The position numbers and the translations under genes are program-made. This document shows positions 21,001 to 33,500 of a stretch of DNA of 64,000 nucleotides, piece after piece (position 1 is the stretch's first letter; every line of letters starts with the position of its first letter). Source of the DNA: Plecoglossus altivelis. Its lineage: Eukaryota; Chordata; Actinopteri; Osmeriformes; Plecoglossidae. Below the pieces are notes generated by a model. The model saw nothing but the letters and a program-made list of their open reading frames with translations. It did not search any database and was not told the DNA's origin. The stretch is from contig BROE01000028.1 in NCBI GenBank assembly GCA_036571765.1, forward strand, positions 62,001-126,000, written 5' to 3'.

Positions 21001-24000
21001 GGTGGTCAAGGCAGCGTGGAGGAGGGCAGCGTGAGGGGAGCAGAGGTGGGGGAGGTAGGCGGGGTGGCGAGCTGAAGGGGGGGGCAGCTATGACGTTTAT
21101 TGGATAAACAAAGAGAGCGTATGAACGGTTTTGAGAGCGTGAGAGGGGCGAATGAGAAAGACGTAAGGGGTTAGGCAGTACTTCTCCTGCTGATGGACTT
21201 GANNNNNNNNNNNNNNNNNNNNNNNNNNNNNNNNNNNNNNNNNNNNNNNNNNNNNNNNNNNNNNNNNNNNNNNNNNNNNNNNNNNNNNNNNNNNNNNNNN
21301 NNNNNNNNNNNNNNNNNNNNNNNNNNNNNNNNNNNNNNNNNNNNNNNNNNNNNNNNNNNCGTGAGGGGGGGGGGGCAGCGTGAGGGGGGAGGGGGGTAGC
21401 ATACTTCTCCTGCTTGATGGACTTGATTCGCTCCATCAGGCTCTTGGACTCTGAGTCTGAGTCCAGGGGCTCATCCTCGGGAACCGCACACAGGTCAGAG
21501 GTCGCCTTCTCCTTCTCATGCACCTGCAGGGAGGGGCATGCAGGTGTATGGGTGAGAGTGGAGACACATGCTTGAACGTAGACAGTGGCCAAGTAAACTG
21601 AGGGATCATCTGACAGACAGGAAATGACATCAGGGAAGTAAGTACAATCATGACACTGGGTAGGAGCCACACCAGAGGTCCAAAAGAAGGAAGAGAGACA
21701 GGATGTTGTCACCAGAAGATCACAGGAAGCCTTCCTACTGATCTATACATCACTTTCAAAGCTTTTAACCCAAGACCTTTCCAGAGAGAATGTTGTATCA
21801 CGACTGCTAAGTCATACATTCTGGCTGACTGGTGTAACAGCTTTGAAAGTCAAGTGTGTCAGTCATGTAAGAGTCAGCCTCCAGTCACAGCTGCAGAGGA
21901 TCCAACATCACGAGCATCCCTCTGGACACACCAGACACTACCAAGGACATGCAGCCTGCTAGCAACCAGTTAGTACGGGGGGAGGTAGGTAATGGGAGTA
22001 GCTAGGGGGTCCACAACATCTACATGCCATGCAGAGACAGGTTGGCATGGCAACTACAGTCCAGCTAAGATCTGGCAAGGCTACGGGTACGTACCGCCTC
22101 TCCTCGGTACGGGGGGGAGAGCCTGAGAGGTAAACGCCAGTGCTACAGAGGAACGGGACGAGAACCAGAGAGAACTGGTCACGCAACAGAACACTGCTCT
22201 GCAACAGCTGCTGTACAGGAGAACACTGTTCTACAACAGCTGCTGTACAGGAGAACACTGTTCTGCAACAGCTGCTGTACAGGAGAACAGGAGAACACTG
22301 TTCTACAACAGCTGCTGTACAGGAGAACAGGAGAACACTGTTCTACAACAGCTGCTGTACAGGAGGCCTGGAGGACAGCAGGGCTCTGGGGAGCAATTTT
22401 ACTGCCAGTACAAACTCAATCTGAATTTAATCATTTAAAACCCTTAAACTGTAAAACTGAATTTGGGACTCCACCAAAATGGAAGAAATACAACTCAAAA
22501 GCAATAACCTTTTAAGTAAATTTAAAACCAATAATAACACAATTTGCATCAAAAATTTAATTACAACATCAAATTCGAATCTATTACCTTCACTGTTTCA
22601 CTTGGTGCTGTAAGTGTGTACACAAGGCCCTGACCCTTGGCCTGCCTGTCTGACTGCTTCTCACCGTGTTTTGCCTGTTGAGTCGGAGCTGGTTGACAGC
22701 CAGGGCTTCAGCAAACTCCAGCTGTTCGATCTCTTCCATCTTCTCATTGTAGCGTCTGATCTGCTCTCTGATCAGTATCTCCACACAGCTGTGGAAAGAG
22801 GGCACATGCTGTTGTTGTTCCTGCAGGTAAGCTCATATGTAAGGGCAGGACATTAATACACAACAGCCTGTACAGCTGTCATCTCAACAATCAAACCATT
22901 TAGTGAAACATTGAGACTCCTGAGACTATATCAGTATTAACTCACAACAACAACAGACCACACCTGCTGCAGACCAGACTGGTCTTTTCTGGACAAACCA
23001 GAAATCAATCTGAATGATAGGTTGTGGACATACGTGGTAGTCTTGGCAACGTCCTTCATGCTCACTAGCGGGTCTGCACTGTCTGGACAGCGGAGGATGC
23101 AGGGAGCAAACACGATGGCCAGCGAGTTGGGAGACATGCGGTTGTGAGCCTCCTCTTTAGACACCCTGCAGCACACGCACACAGTGACTACAACAACACT
23201 GACAGAACCCTAACACACACTGTTACAATCCTAATACACACATGGTTCCAATCCTGACACACACACTGTCATAATCCTGACACACACTGTTATAATAATA
23301 ATAAACTTTATTTTCTATAGCGCCTTTAAAGGTGGCATGACAAAGCACTTCAGAGAAGGAGGAAAAAAAAGCATGCAATTATACAAATAATACTTTAATT
23401 ATTACGTTATAATTTCAATAAGGTGCGGCAGATAACATGATCAAATAAAATCATACAGTTCACATGAAAACAAGTCTTAACCCTACTATATTACCAGTCC
23501 CCAGAACAGACCAGAGAGTAGTAGACCTGATCCTCAAAGGTGAGGAGAGTAAGGAGGAAGTGTGCACCTGACAAGGTGGAAGACCAGTCTCTCCAGGGTG
23601 TTGAAGTTGGCACTGGGAAGCTGCTCTACAACCTTGTAGATGGCATGGAGCTGCTCTGCTTTGTCTGGCAGCTCTGTAGGAGACACCAGCAGGTTAGTCT
23701 CTTAGTGTCACCCTCTGTCAGCCGCACAGAGCACTGCTGCCCCCTAGTGGAGTCCTGACTTACCCACGGCCCGCAGGAAGTCGCTGTAGTGGTTGAAGGT
23801 CATGAGTGGGTCAGGCAGCTCCCTAAGCCATTGCTTCACCAGGCCGGTGACCGTGTGCAGAGGGTAGTCCTCCAGACACACCGAGCCAGGGCCTGTTGCC
23901 AACACCAGCACAACAATGACACTCGCTACACCAAGCTCGGTTTGAGGCACTTTTAATGGCTGGTGGTGAGGAAGCCAGAGAGGTACATGCAGGAAGAAGA

Positions 24001-27000
24001 CTAACTTCTCCATGGTAAAAATCTACAGGATATTCCTGACAGCATTAGTGTGGTAATTATGGGTTGGCTCTCACCATTCTCTAGGATCTGGTGCAGTTCC
24101 TTCATGCGGTTGGCGGAGCCAGACTTGCGGTAGATACCCTCAGTATATAGGCCGTTCATCTCCACGTGCTCTAACAACATCTCCATCACCACAGGAACCG
24201 GGTTCTTGTCGCTGGTCAGGTGACACAGACGCACACCAAAGTGCAGACCGCTGGGCTCCTCATCACTCTGAACCAAACAAACAAACAACATTTCGTCTTA
24301 CTGATCTTTTATCTTCTAAAAGTCAGGATTAGCCTGGAGAAAAAAGCTCCATACCTTCTTGGTGCAGAACGTGGAGCAGTCAGTGACTATCTTGGACAAG
24401 CACTTCTTGTGGCAAACCATTTTACAATCTGGAAGACATGAAGACTTGGCATCAGAGCACACACAGCATGAAGCTCATCCAGCACATTAGGGTGTGGCTA
24501 GGTCACAGTGTATGTGGGGTTGGTGGAGTGTATTGGGCTGTGTTTGAATGAACTGTGTGTGGTACTTACAGCTGCACATGTAAGCTTTCTCCATTCCCCA
24601 GATGTAGGAGGTGCACTGGTCACATGACTGCATGATATTCACTTGGTATGAGCTGAACATGTGGTCCAGAGGACTCTCCAACTGTGGGGAGAACGCCCAC
24701 ACAACGTCAATACAACATCAACACAACACACATGACTTGATTGATCAGTGAGTTGTAGTCATGGCAGGAAGAGGTCATTTCTCACGTACACTCTTGTCTT
24801 TCTTCCGTCTCTTCTTGTGAGCTTTGGCAGGCTGAAAGACATGACATCACATGACCATCACATGACATCACATGACCATTACAACTGTCTGGCACTCTGC
24901 GTTACATCAGTCTCCAGACCGTCTGTGATCAGGACAGCTCTTCTTGGACTTCAGTACCCTGCCCTGTGCCCCGTCCATCCCCCCTCCCCCCCCCTACCTT
25001 AGCAGGCTCCGCCTCCTCCTTCTTGATTTCCCCTCTGATGAAGCCATCAAGGATGGACTGGAAGAGGTTGACAACCAGCGGCACCTCTGCACGCTGCCCG
25101 TCCCCCGCCAGGCTGACCACACGGTGCTGGTAGCCCTTCATCAGACCTTTGTAGCCAATGTGAGGCTTCTGGTTGATGGGGGAGCAGCGTAAGAGGGGAG
25201 GGGGAGAGAGAGGAGGATAGGATGGAGGTGAGGGGTTAGTCTTGTTATAAAACGTTCAACAGGGGTTTCTACACTGGGATCATGAGCTGTTTGAGGAGTG
25301 TTAGAGGAGAGCATGACTCACAGGGAGAGAGTACATTCCCTTGATGGTCTCTCTGAATTGCATGGTGGCAGTAATGAAGATGTTCTCTGTGGCTGAAAGC
25401 TGCTTGCCTCGGGAGCGTAGATCGTTCACCTGCAACCAGGGAGCGACAGAGGGAGTTAACATGTCAGGTAACCATGTAGAAGTAGCGTGACAATGGTTAT
25501 CATGTCAGGTGAAGGGGTAGCATGTCAGGTGAAGGGTTAGCATGTCAGGTGAAGGGTTAGCATGTCAGGTGAAGGGATAGCGTGACAAGGGTTAGCATGT
25601 CAGGTGAAGGGTTATCATGTCAGGTGAAGGGTTATCATGTCAGGTGAAGGGTTAGCATGTCAGGTGAAGGGGTAGCATGTCAGGTGAAGGGGTAGCATGT
25701 CAGGTGAAGACTTAGCATGTCAGGTGAAGGGGTAGCATGTCAGGTGAAGGGGTAGCATGTCAGGTGAAGGGGTAGCATGTCAGGTGAAGGGGTGGCATGC
25801 CAGGTGAAGGGGTAGCATGTCAGGTGAAGGGGTAGCATGTCAGGTGAAGGGGTAGCATGTCAGGTGAAGGGTTAGCATGTCAGGTGAAGGGGTAGCATGT
25901 CAGGTGAAGGGATAGCGTGACAATGGTTATCATGTCAGGTGAAGGGGTAGCATGTCAGGTGAAGGGGTAGCATGTCAGGTGAAGGGATAGCATGTCAGGT
26001 GAAGGGGTAGCATGTCAGGTGAAGGGATAGCGTGACAATGGTTATCATGTCAGGTGAAGAGGTAGCATGTCAGGTGAAGGGATAGCGTGACAATGGTTAT
26101 CATGTCAGGTGAAGGGGTAGCATGTCAGGTGAAGGGTTAGCATGTCAGGCGAAGGGTTATCATGTCACATGAAGGGTTAGCATGTCAGGTGAAGGGGTAG
26201 CATGTCAGGTGAAGGGTTATCATGTCACATGAAGGGTTAGCATGTCAGGTGAAGGGTTAGCATGTCAGGTGAAGGGGTAGCGTGACGAGGGTGTTACAGC
26301 ATCCTACTTGATTCCCCAGAAACTCATCCAGGTGTCGAAGCTCGTTAGCATTGGTGATCTCGCGGTCGAGGGAGGCGTTCCACTTCTCTGTGACTCGGGT
26401 AGCGCGGCTGATCTTGAGCGTGGGGTTTCCCCCCAGAGCCTTCCCATCCTGGGGGCGGGAGGGAAGCTGCAGGGGGGCTGAGCAACACAGACAGAATGTC
26501 AGACACAACATCCAAACCACAAACATGATCTAAAACAGGAGGTTTAACAGGCTAAAGTTAACCAGCCAATAGGACCAAATCTAACAAGCTAAAAGCTAAT
26601 AGGTTAAAAGGCTGAAGGTTAACTGGGTCAGACTACAGACTGGGATGCTAACACTGCAGGAAGGAAGCCACCCAGCTAGCTGTCCTACCTTCCCCTGCAG
26701 GTCGCTGGGCCACAGCCCGCTCAGTCTGGGTCTGCTCTCCATCCTCCACAAACTGAGTCTCCTTCGGAGACTTCTTCTTCAAGATCTTCCTCAGGAACCC
26801 ACTGGACCTATACCAGACAGCACAAAGGTTCAAGGGTGTTTTCTATCAGGTCTTTCTGCCCTGGAAACCCACGAAGGGACAGGACGACCTTCTCTTACCA
26901 GGGTTAGACCTTGTGTTCCCATGGTCCAGGAATCCACATTTACATTAGAAACACCTGGGACCTGCTTATGATGATGTTACTGAAGCCCAGATGTCTAAGT

Positions 27001-27481
27001 GTGATGATGTGACTGAATGGTTCAGGCTCTTAGCTATAGGAGCCTCCTGGCTCTCCACTGCTCACTTTTATCTGCTCAGACCAGCTCTTCTCTGGGCACC
27101 ATGACAACACAACAGAGATTTTGTACCGAGCGCTTGGGCCCAGGGGATGAGTGTGTTCAGCCAGGAGGTGATTCCAGGGGTACTGTACCTCTCTGATGGA
27201 GAGGCTAGATGCTGTGTCAGGGGTACTGTACCTCTCTGATGGAGAGGCTAGATGCTGTGTCAGGGGTACTGTACCTCTCTGATGGAGAGGCTAGATGCTG
27301 GGATGAGTCCAGGGGGGCGGTGCTGTCCTGACTCCTCCTCCGTATGGAACTGCTCTTGGACCCGTCTGGGAGGCAGTCAGCAGGACACAGGACCTGTGTA
27401 CACACACACACACACACACACACAGGACATTGTTAAGTAAGTAAACACACACACAGTACATACACACACACAGACATTGTT

Positions 27482-27516
<35 letters not shown>

Positions 27517-30500
27517 TTAAGTACAAACACACACATACACACACAAACACAGATGTTGTTAAGTAAGTAGCCCAGTTTCAGGGATGTTATAGACAGCTAC
27601 AACAGGAGTGTGAAGGCCACCTCTGAGTTGGAGGCAGTGCTGGGCTGGACCGACCCAGGAGATAATCCCTCTGAGGAGGTCTGAGTCCTGGGGATAGAAG
27701 CACACAGGTCACGTCACTGGAACACAAGGATACTCGCTAATACATACTTTTACACAATAAACAGAAATAAACCATCAAAATAATCCCAGTCTTCTGGACT
27801 CTGGAAGTTGGGAAGAAGTTTAGCGTGTTAGCTACATTAAGGGGAGCGTTGTTAGCTACATTAAGGGGAGCGCTGTTAGCTAACTTGAGGGGAGAGTTGT
27901 TAGCTAACTTAAGGGGAGAGTTGTTAGCTAACTTGAGGGGAGCGTTGTTAGCTACATTAAGGGGAGCGTTGTTAGCTACATTAAGGGGACAGTTGTTAGC
28001 TAACTTAAGGGGAGAGTTGTTAGCTAACTTAATGGGAGAGTTGTTAGCTAACTTAAGGGGAGAGTTGTTAGCTACATTAAGGGGAGCGTTGTTAGCTAAC
28101 TTAAGAGGAGAGTTGTTAGCTAACTTAATGGGAGAGTTGTTAGCTAACTTAAGAGGAGAGTTGTTAGCTACATTAAGAGGAGAGTTGTTAGCTACATTAA
28201 GGGGAGAGTTGTTAGCTACATTAAGGGGAGAGTTGTTAGCTACATTAAGAGGAGAGTTGTTAGCTACATTAAGAGGAGAGTTGTTAGCTACATTAAGAGG
28301 AGAGTTGTTAGCTAACTTAAGAGGAGAGTTGTTAGCTAACTTAAGGGGAGAGTTGTTAGCTACATTAAGGGGAGCGTTGTTAGCTACATTAAGGGGAGCG
28401 TTGTTAGCTACATTAAGGGGAGCGTTGTTAGCTACATTAAGGGGAGCGTTGTTAGCTAACTTGAGGGGAGCGTTGTTAGCTACATTAAGGGGAGCGTTGT
28501 TAGCTACATTAAGGGGAGCGTTGTTAGCTACATTCAGGGGAGAGTTGTTAGCTACATTAAGGGGAGCGTTGTTAGCTACATTAAGGGGAGCGTTGTTAGC
28601 TACATTAAGGGGAGCGTTGTTAGCTACATTCAGGGGAGCGTTGTTAGCTACATTAAGGGGAGCGTTGTTAGCTACATTAAGGGGAGAGGTGACGTACGGA
28701 AGCGGTTTCGTCCTCCGATCGTCCTTGTTGAGGGGCAGGCAGGGGCTCCTGGCTCTCCCCCTCTTGTCCTTCTCCTTCATGCCAACTGGCCGCTGGTTGC
28801 GCTGCAGGCTGCCAGCCTCGCCATGCCCATTCCTGCTGGGCTGCTGTAGGGGCAAGTAGGTGGGCCGCACTGGGCTAGGGGAGGACAAGGACCGAGCCTC
28901 TCTCTGGTCCTCCTTCTTCCCCTTCCAGGCTACAAAAGTGTACTGGTCCAGCTCCTTGCTGTCCGCTCGCTCCTTCAGCTTGGCCTCTACCCCACTGGGG
29001 ACCTGAGGAGGTTTGACCTTGGATGGGGGGCTGGGGTTCTCCTTGGATGGGGGGCTGGTGTCCTCCCTGGATGGGGGGCTGGGATCCTCCCTGGATGGGG
29101 GGCTGGGATCCTCCTTGGATGGGGGGCTGGGGTCCTCCCTGGATGGGGGGCTGGGGTCCTCCCTGGAAGGGGGGCTGGGATCCTCCCTGGAAGGGGGGCT
29201 GGGGTCCTCCCTGGATGGGGGGCTGGGGTCCTCCCTACATGCAGCTCTCTGGCTCTCTCTCTGGCTGTGCTCCAGGCCTCGCTGCCTTCTCAGCTCCCTC
29301 TTCTCCTGGCTGCGAGAGCCGGGGCCTCTGTGGAGCAGGGGGGGCCGAGGTTTGCTGTGCTCCAGCTGGCTGTCTGCAAGGGCGTCTGGGGGGGAAGCCT
29401 GATCAGTGTGCTGTGGAGCTCTGAGGAAGACGCCAGGCAGGCTGGTCGTCTTAGGTCCCTCAGACTGGGTCCTCTGTTGGCCTGGCTCCTCCAGCTGGGG
29501 TGAAGCCTCAGACTGAGAACCATTGGCCTCCATATTAGGGCTCCGCTCTTCCTCCTCTTCCAGCCTCTCCTCCTCCCTGGGCAGGGGGCTGGCCGCAGCC
29601 TCTACTCTCCCATCCTCCACTCTCTTCACAGACATGTCATCCTCATCCTGGCTCTCCTTCACAAGCTTTCTATTGTCTCCACTAACAAGGTTCTCATTGG
29701 CTGCCTCTGTCTCCTGCTTCTTTGTCAGGGCTTCTGCCTGCCTCTGTCTGGCAGCTGCCTCCTCTTCCTCCTTCACCCTAGCTACCTCCTCTTCCTCCTT
29801 CACCCTAGCTGCCTCCTCTTCCTCCTTCACCCTGACCTCCTCAGCCTCCCGCTCTGCTTCTCTGGCTAGCCAGGCCTCCTCCTCTTCCTTCCTCCTTGCC
29901 TCCACTTCTTCTTTCTTCCTTCTTACCTCCTCCTCCTCCCTCTTCTTCCTCTCCTCTCGTATAGAGTGACATCTGTGGAAAGAGCCAGATGTACCATAAA
30001 AACACAAGGAGTTTAGACCCTAATGAACCCCAATGGAAACACTGACCCAAGAATGGATATGAGGTCCTAATTGAAGGCTGAGCATTAGGTGAGTGTTAAG
30101 GTTGGGTGAGTGAGTGTTAGGTGATCGTGCAGGCGTTAAGTAGGGTTGGGTGATTGTGTGAGTGTGAGGAAGGCTTAGGTGGGGTTAAATAAGGGGTGAG
30201 GAAGGGTTAGGTGAGGGTGTGAGGGGTGAGCTAGGGTTGGGTGAGGGTGAACTAGGGTTAGGTGAGGGTTAGGTAGGGTTAGGTGAGGTAGGGTGAGGTA
30301 GGGTATAAGGGTAAGGTGAGGGTGAGGTAGGGTTCGGTGAGGGTATAAGGTTATGGTGAGGGTCAGGTAGGGTTAGGTAGGGTTAGGTGAGGGTATAAGG
30401 GTAAGGTGAGGTAGGGTTAGGTGAGGGTGAGGTAGGGTAAGGTGAGGTAGGGTTAGGTGAGGGTATAAGGGTAAGGTGAGGTAGGGTAAGGTGAGGTAGG

Positions 30501-33500
30501 GTTAGGTGAGGGTATAAGGGTAAGGTGAGGTAGGGTTAGGTGAGGGTATAAGGGGTGCAATACCTCCGGCGTGCAGACCGTCCCCGTGCCAAGGCCTGGA
30601 TTCTGGTGGCGCTGTCCCGCTGCAGCAGGAAGCTTGACCTCTGTTGCCACCCGCGCCAAACCGCCTGGATCAGACAGGCTGCCTGCCGACACTGCTCCTC
30701 CCTCAGGTACGCCCGCCACCAACGCTGCAGAGGAGGAGGGAGCAAGGTGAGAGGGTCCAGCACACTGCTCTACCTGAGCTGCTCTACCTGAGCTGCTCCA
30801 CCTGAGCTACGGGGCCTGCTAGTCCTACCTGGATCAACATGGCCGCCTGTCTCATGTCCAGGAAGTTCTTCCTCTCCAGATGAGCTCTGAGCCAGCGTTG
30901 CAGGATGAGGATCCTACGCATCACTTCCTTGTGCAGCGTGTCCTGTAGCTGCTGACGCTCCAGTTCCTTCAGGTACACCTGCAGAACCATCACATGACCC
31001 TACTGTAATCACACCTGCAGAACCATCACATGACCCTACTGTATTCACACCTGCAGAACCATCACATGACCCTACTGTAATCACACCTGCAGAACCATCA
31101 CATGACCCTACTGCACTTTATTTTGTATTGCTGGTAATATAACATGTCTAGTTTCCTATGCTGTGTTACCATGTTGTGTTTGTGCTTTGTAACATGTCGG
31201 CAATTCACATTCTCCAGGAGAGTTCGATCGTCTCATTTCAAAGACGCCAGGGAAGAATTATTACAGTTCTCCTATATTTGCCCAAATAGGTTACCTGTTT
31301 TTGCTTCCCTCTGGAAGATTTGTGTAGAACATAAGTGTTTATGTTCCTCACCTTGGTCTTTCCTATCTGGTAAGTGGTGTGGTCCAGACCCATGTTCTCC
31401 AGCAGGACAGAGATGTTGTCTCTGGAGGCAGACGCAGTCCTGGGTAACAGCACCCTGAACTGCTCCATGAACTCCTAAAAGAAGGAGCGCATCAGAGAAA
31501 AGAACATTCATCAGATGTGAGTGGTATCTGGAGAGTGTGGTCACGTGCGGGGTCCCTGGAAGGTGTGTTGAGGTGTGGTGTGAGGGGAGGTGTGAGGGGA
31601 GGTGTGAGGGGAGGTGTGGGGGGAGGTGTGAGGGAAGGTGTGAGGGGAGGTGTGAGGGGAGGTGTGGGATACCCGGAAGGTGAGGTGTTGTGTGTGGTGA
31701 GGTATCTGGAGTGTGTAATGTGGTGTGGGGTGGTGAGGTACCTGGAAGATGTGGTGTGTGTTGAGGTGAGGTACCTGAAAGGTGTGGTGTGTGTTGAGGT
31801 GTGGTGTGTGTTGAGGTGTGGTGTGTGTTCAGGTGAGGTACCTGAAAGGTGTATTTAGCTCCATAGCCAGACCTCCTGATGCGGACAGTCTCCAGCATGC
31901 CTGTGTAGCGGAGCTGCTGCACTACCAAGGCCTCATCCAGATACATCTCCTTCTGCTCACACAGGAGGTGAAGAATATTAGACATTAAATAACATAGTCA
32001 CAGTGTAGTTATACAGCATACGCAGTATAGTTACACAGTATACACAGTATAGTTACACAGTGTAGTTATACAGTATAGTTACACAGCATACACAGTGTAA
32101 ACAGTATAATTACACAGCATACACAGTACAGTTATACAGCATACACAGCATAGTTACTAGCATAGTTGCAGAGACTGGACTGATCCTACCTTCTCAGCGT
32201 TGGAGCGAATGCAGCGTATGAAGAAGGGCTCCGCCCGTCCCAGGGTCTCAAGCAGCTTTGTCAGGGAGGTCTGGACATCACAAACAAATGCACCTACTGT
32301 CATAAACCTGCCAGTCTCTATATTCTGTACTGTTCACTTTTACAGGTGTTTTACATGTGTGCTGGGGTACAGGTGTGCTGGACCACAGGTGTGTTGAGGT
32401 ACAGGTGTGTTGGGGCACAGGTGTGTTGGGGCACAGGTGTGTTGAGGTACAGGTGTGTTGGAGTACAGGTGTGCTGGACCACAGGTGTGTTGAGGTACAG
32501 GTGTGTTGGGGCACAGGTGTGTTGGAGTACAGGTGTGTTGGAGTACAGGTGTGTTGGAGTACAGGTGTGTTGGGGCACAGGTGTGTTGGAGTACAGGTGT
32601 GTTGGAGTACAGGTGTGTTGGGGCACAGGTGTGTTGAGGTACAGGTGTGTTGGAGTACAGGTGTGTTGGGGCACAGGTGTGTTGGGGCACAGGTGTGTTG
32701 AGGTACAGGTGTGTTGGAGTACAGGTGTGTTGAGGTACAGGTGTGTTGGAGTACAGGTGTGTTGGGGCACAGGTGTGTTGAGGTACAGGTGTGTTGGGGC
32801 ACAGGTGTGCTGGGGCACAGGCGTGAGGTCCTGTACCTGGAACTGGGCACTGATGCTGGGGGGCTTCTTCTTCTTGTGCAGGTGCATCATGGACTTGGTG
32901 GTGCGATCCTGCAGGGTCAGACCCACGATGAACTTCAGGGACTTGGAGTCCAGCAGGCTCTGCAGAGGAGACCACATCCCTTGTGTTCTTAATTTAATTA
33001 TGTGTATCAGTAATGCTTAGTATTCATTTAATATGAGTGTGAGCACTTTACTGCACATCTACAGCCAAGATTACCTTGGGGATGCTTTGCTTCTGTTTGC
33101 TGGTCTTGCTTTTCCTGTAGTACAGGAAGAGGAGGAGTCAGAGAGCAGCTCAGGAGGAGGAGTCAGAGAGCAGCTCAGGAGGAGGAGTCAGAGAGCAGCT
33201 CAGGAGGAGGAGTCAGAGAGCAGCTCAGGAGGAGGAGGAGTCAGAGAGCAGCTCAGGAGGAGGAGTCAGACAGCAGCTCAGGAGGAGGAGTCAGAGAGCA
33301 GCTCAGGAGGAGGAGGAGTCAGAGAGCAGCTCAGGAGGAGAAGGAGTCAGAGAGCAGCTCAGGAGGAGGAGGAGTCAGAGAGCAGCTCAGGAGGAGGAGG
33401 AGTCAGAGAGCAGCTCAGGAGGAGGAGGAGTCAGAGAGCAGCTCAAGAGGAGGAGGAGTCAGAGAGCAGCTCAAGAGGAGGAGGAGTCAGAGAGCAGCTC

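Noticed and set aside
22185..22365. Repeated glucocorticoid/androgen response elements (AGAACACTGTTCT)
   Set aside because: The half-sites are separated by one base rather than the three required by the receptor dimer; likely just a repeat palindrome.
25495..26290. CRISPR-like array (regular short repeats)
   Set aside because: There are no variable spacers; it is a simple head-to-tail minisatellite in a vertebrate intron.
27737..28697. Extension of myo9b exon 23 through the Asn-Val-Ala-Asn repeat
   Set aside because: Exon 24 needs two leftover bases. Only the donor at 28697 gives this; the visible donor after the array does not.
29523..29969. Plus-strand Ser-rich open frame opposite myo9b exon 23
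   Set aside because: It is the antisense of the Glu/Lys-rich coding sequence; no splice or start context.
32278..33020. Overlapping Cys/Thr/His and Val/Cys/Gly frames on both strands
   Set aside because: Products of the 16-bp minisatellite, open in several frames at once; no independent start, splice or family match.
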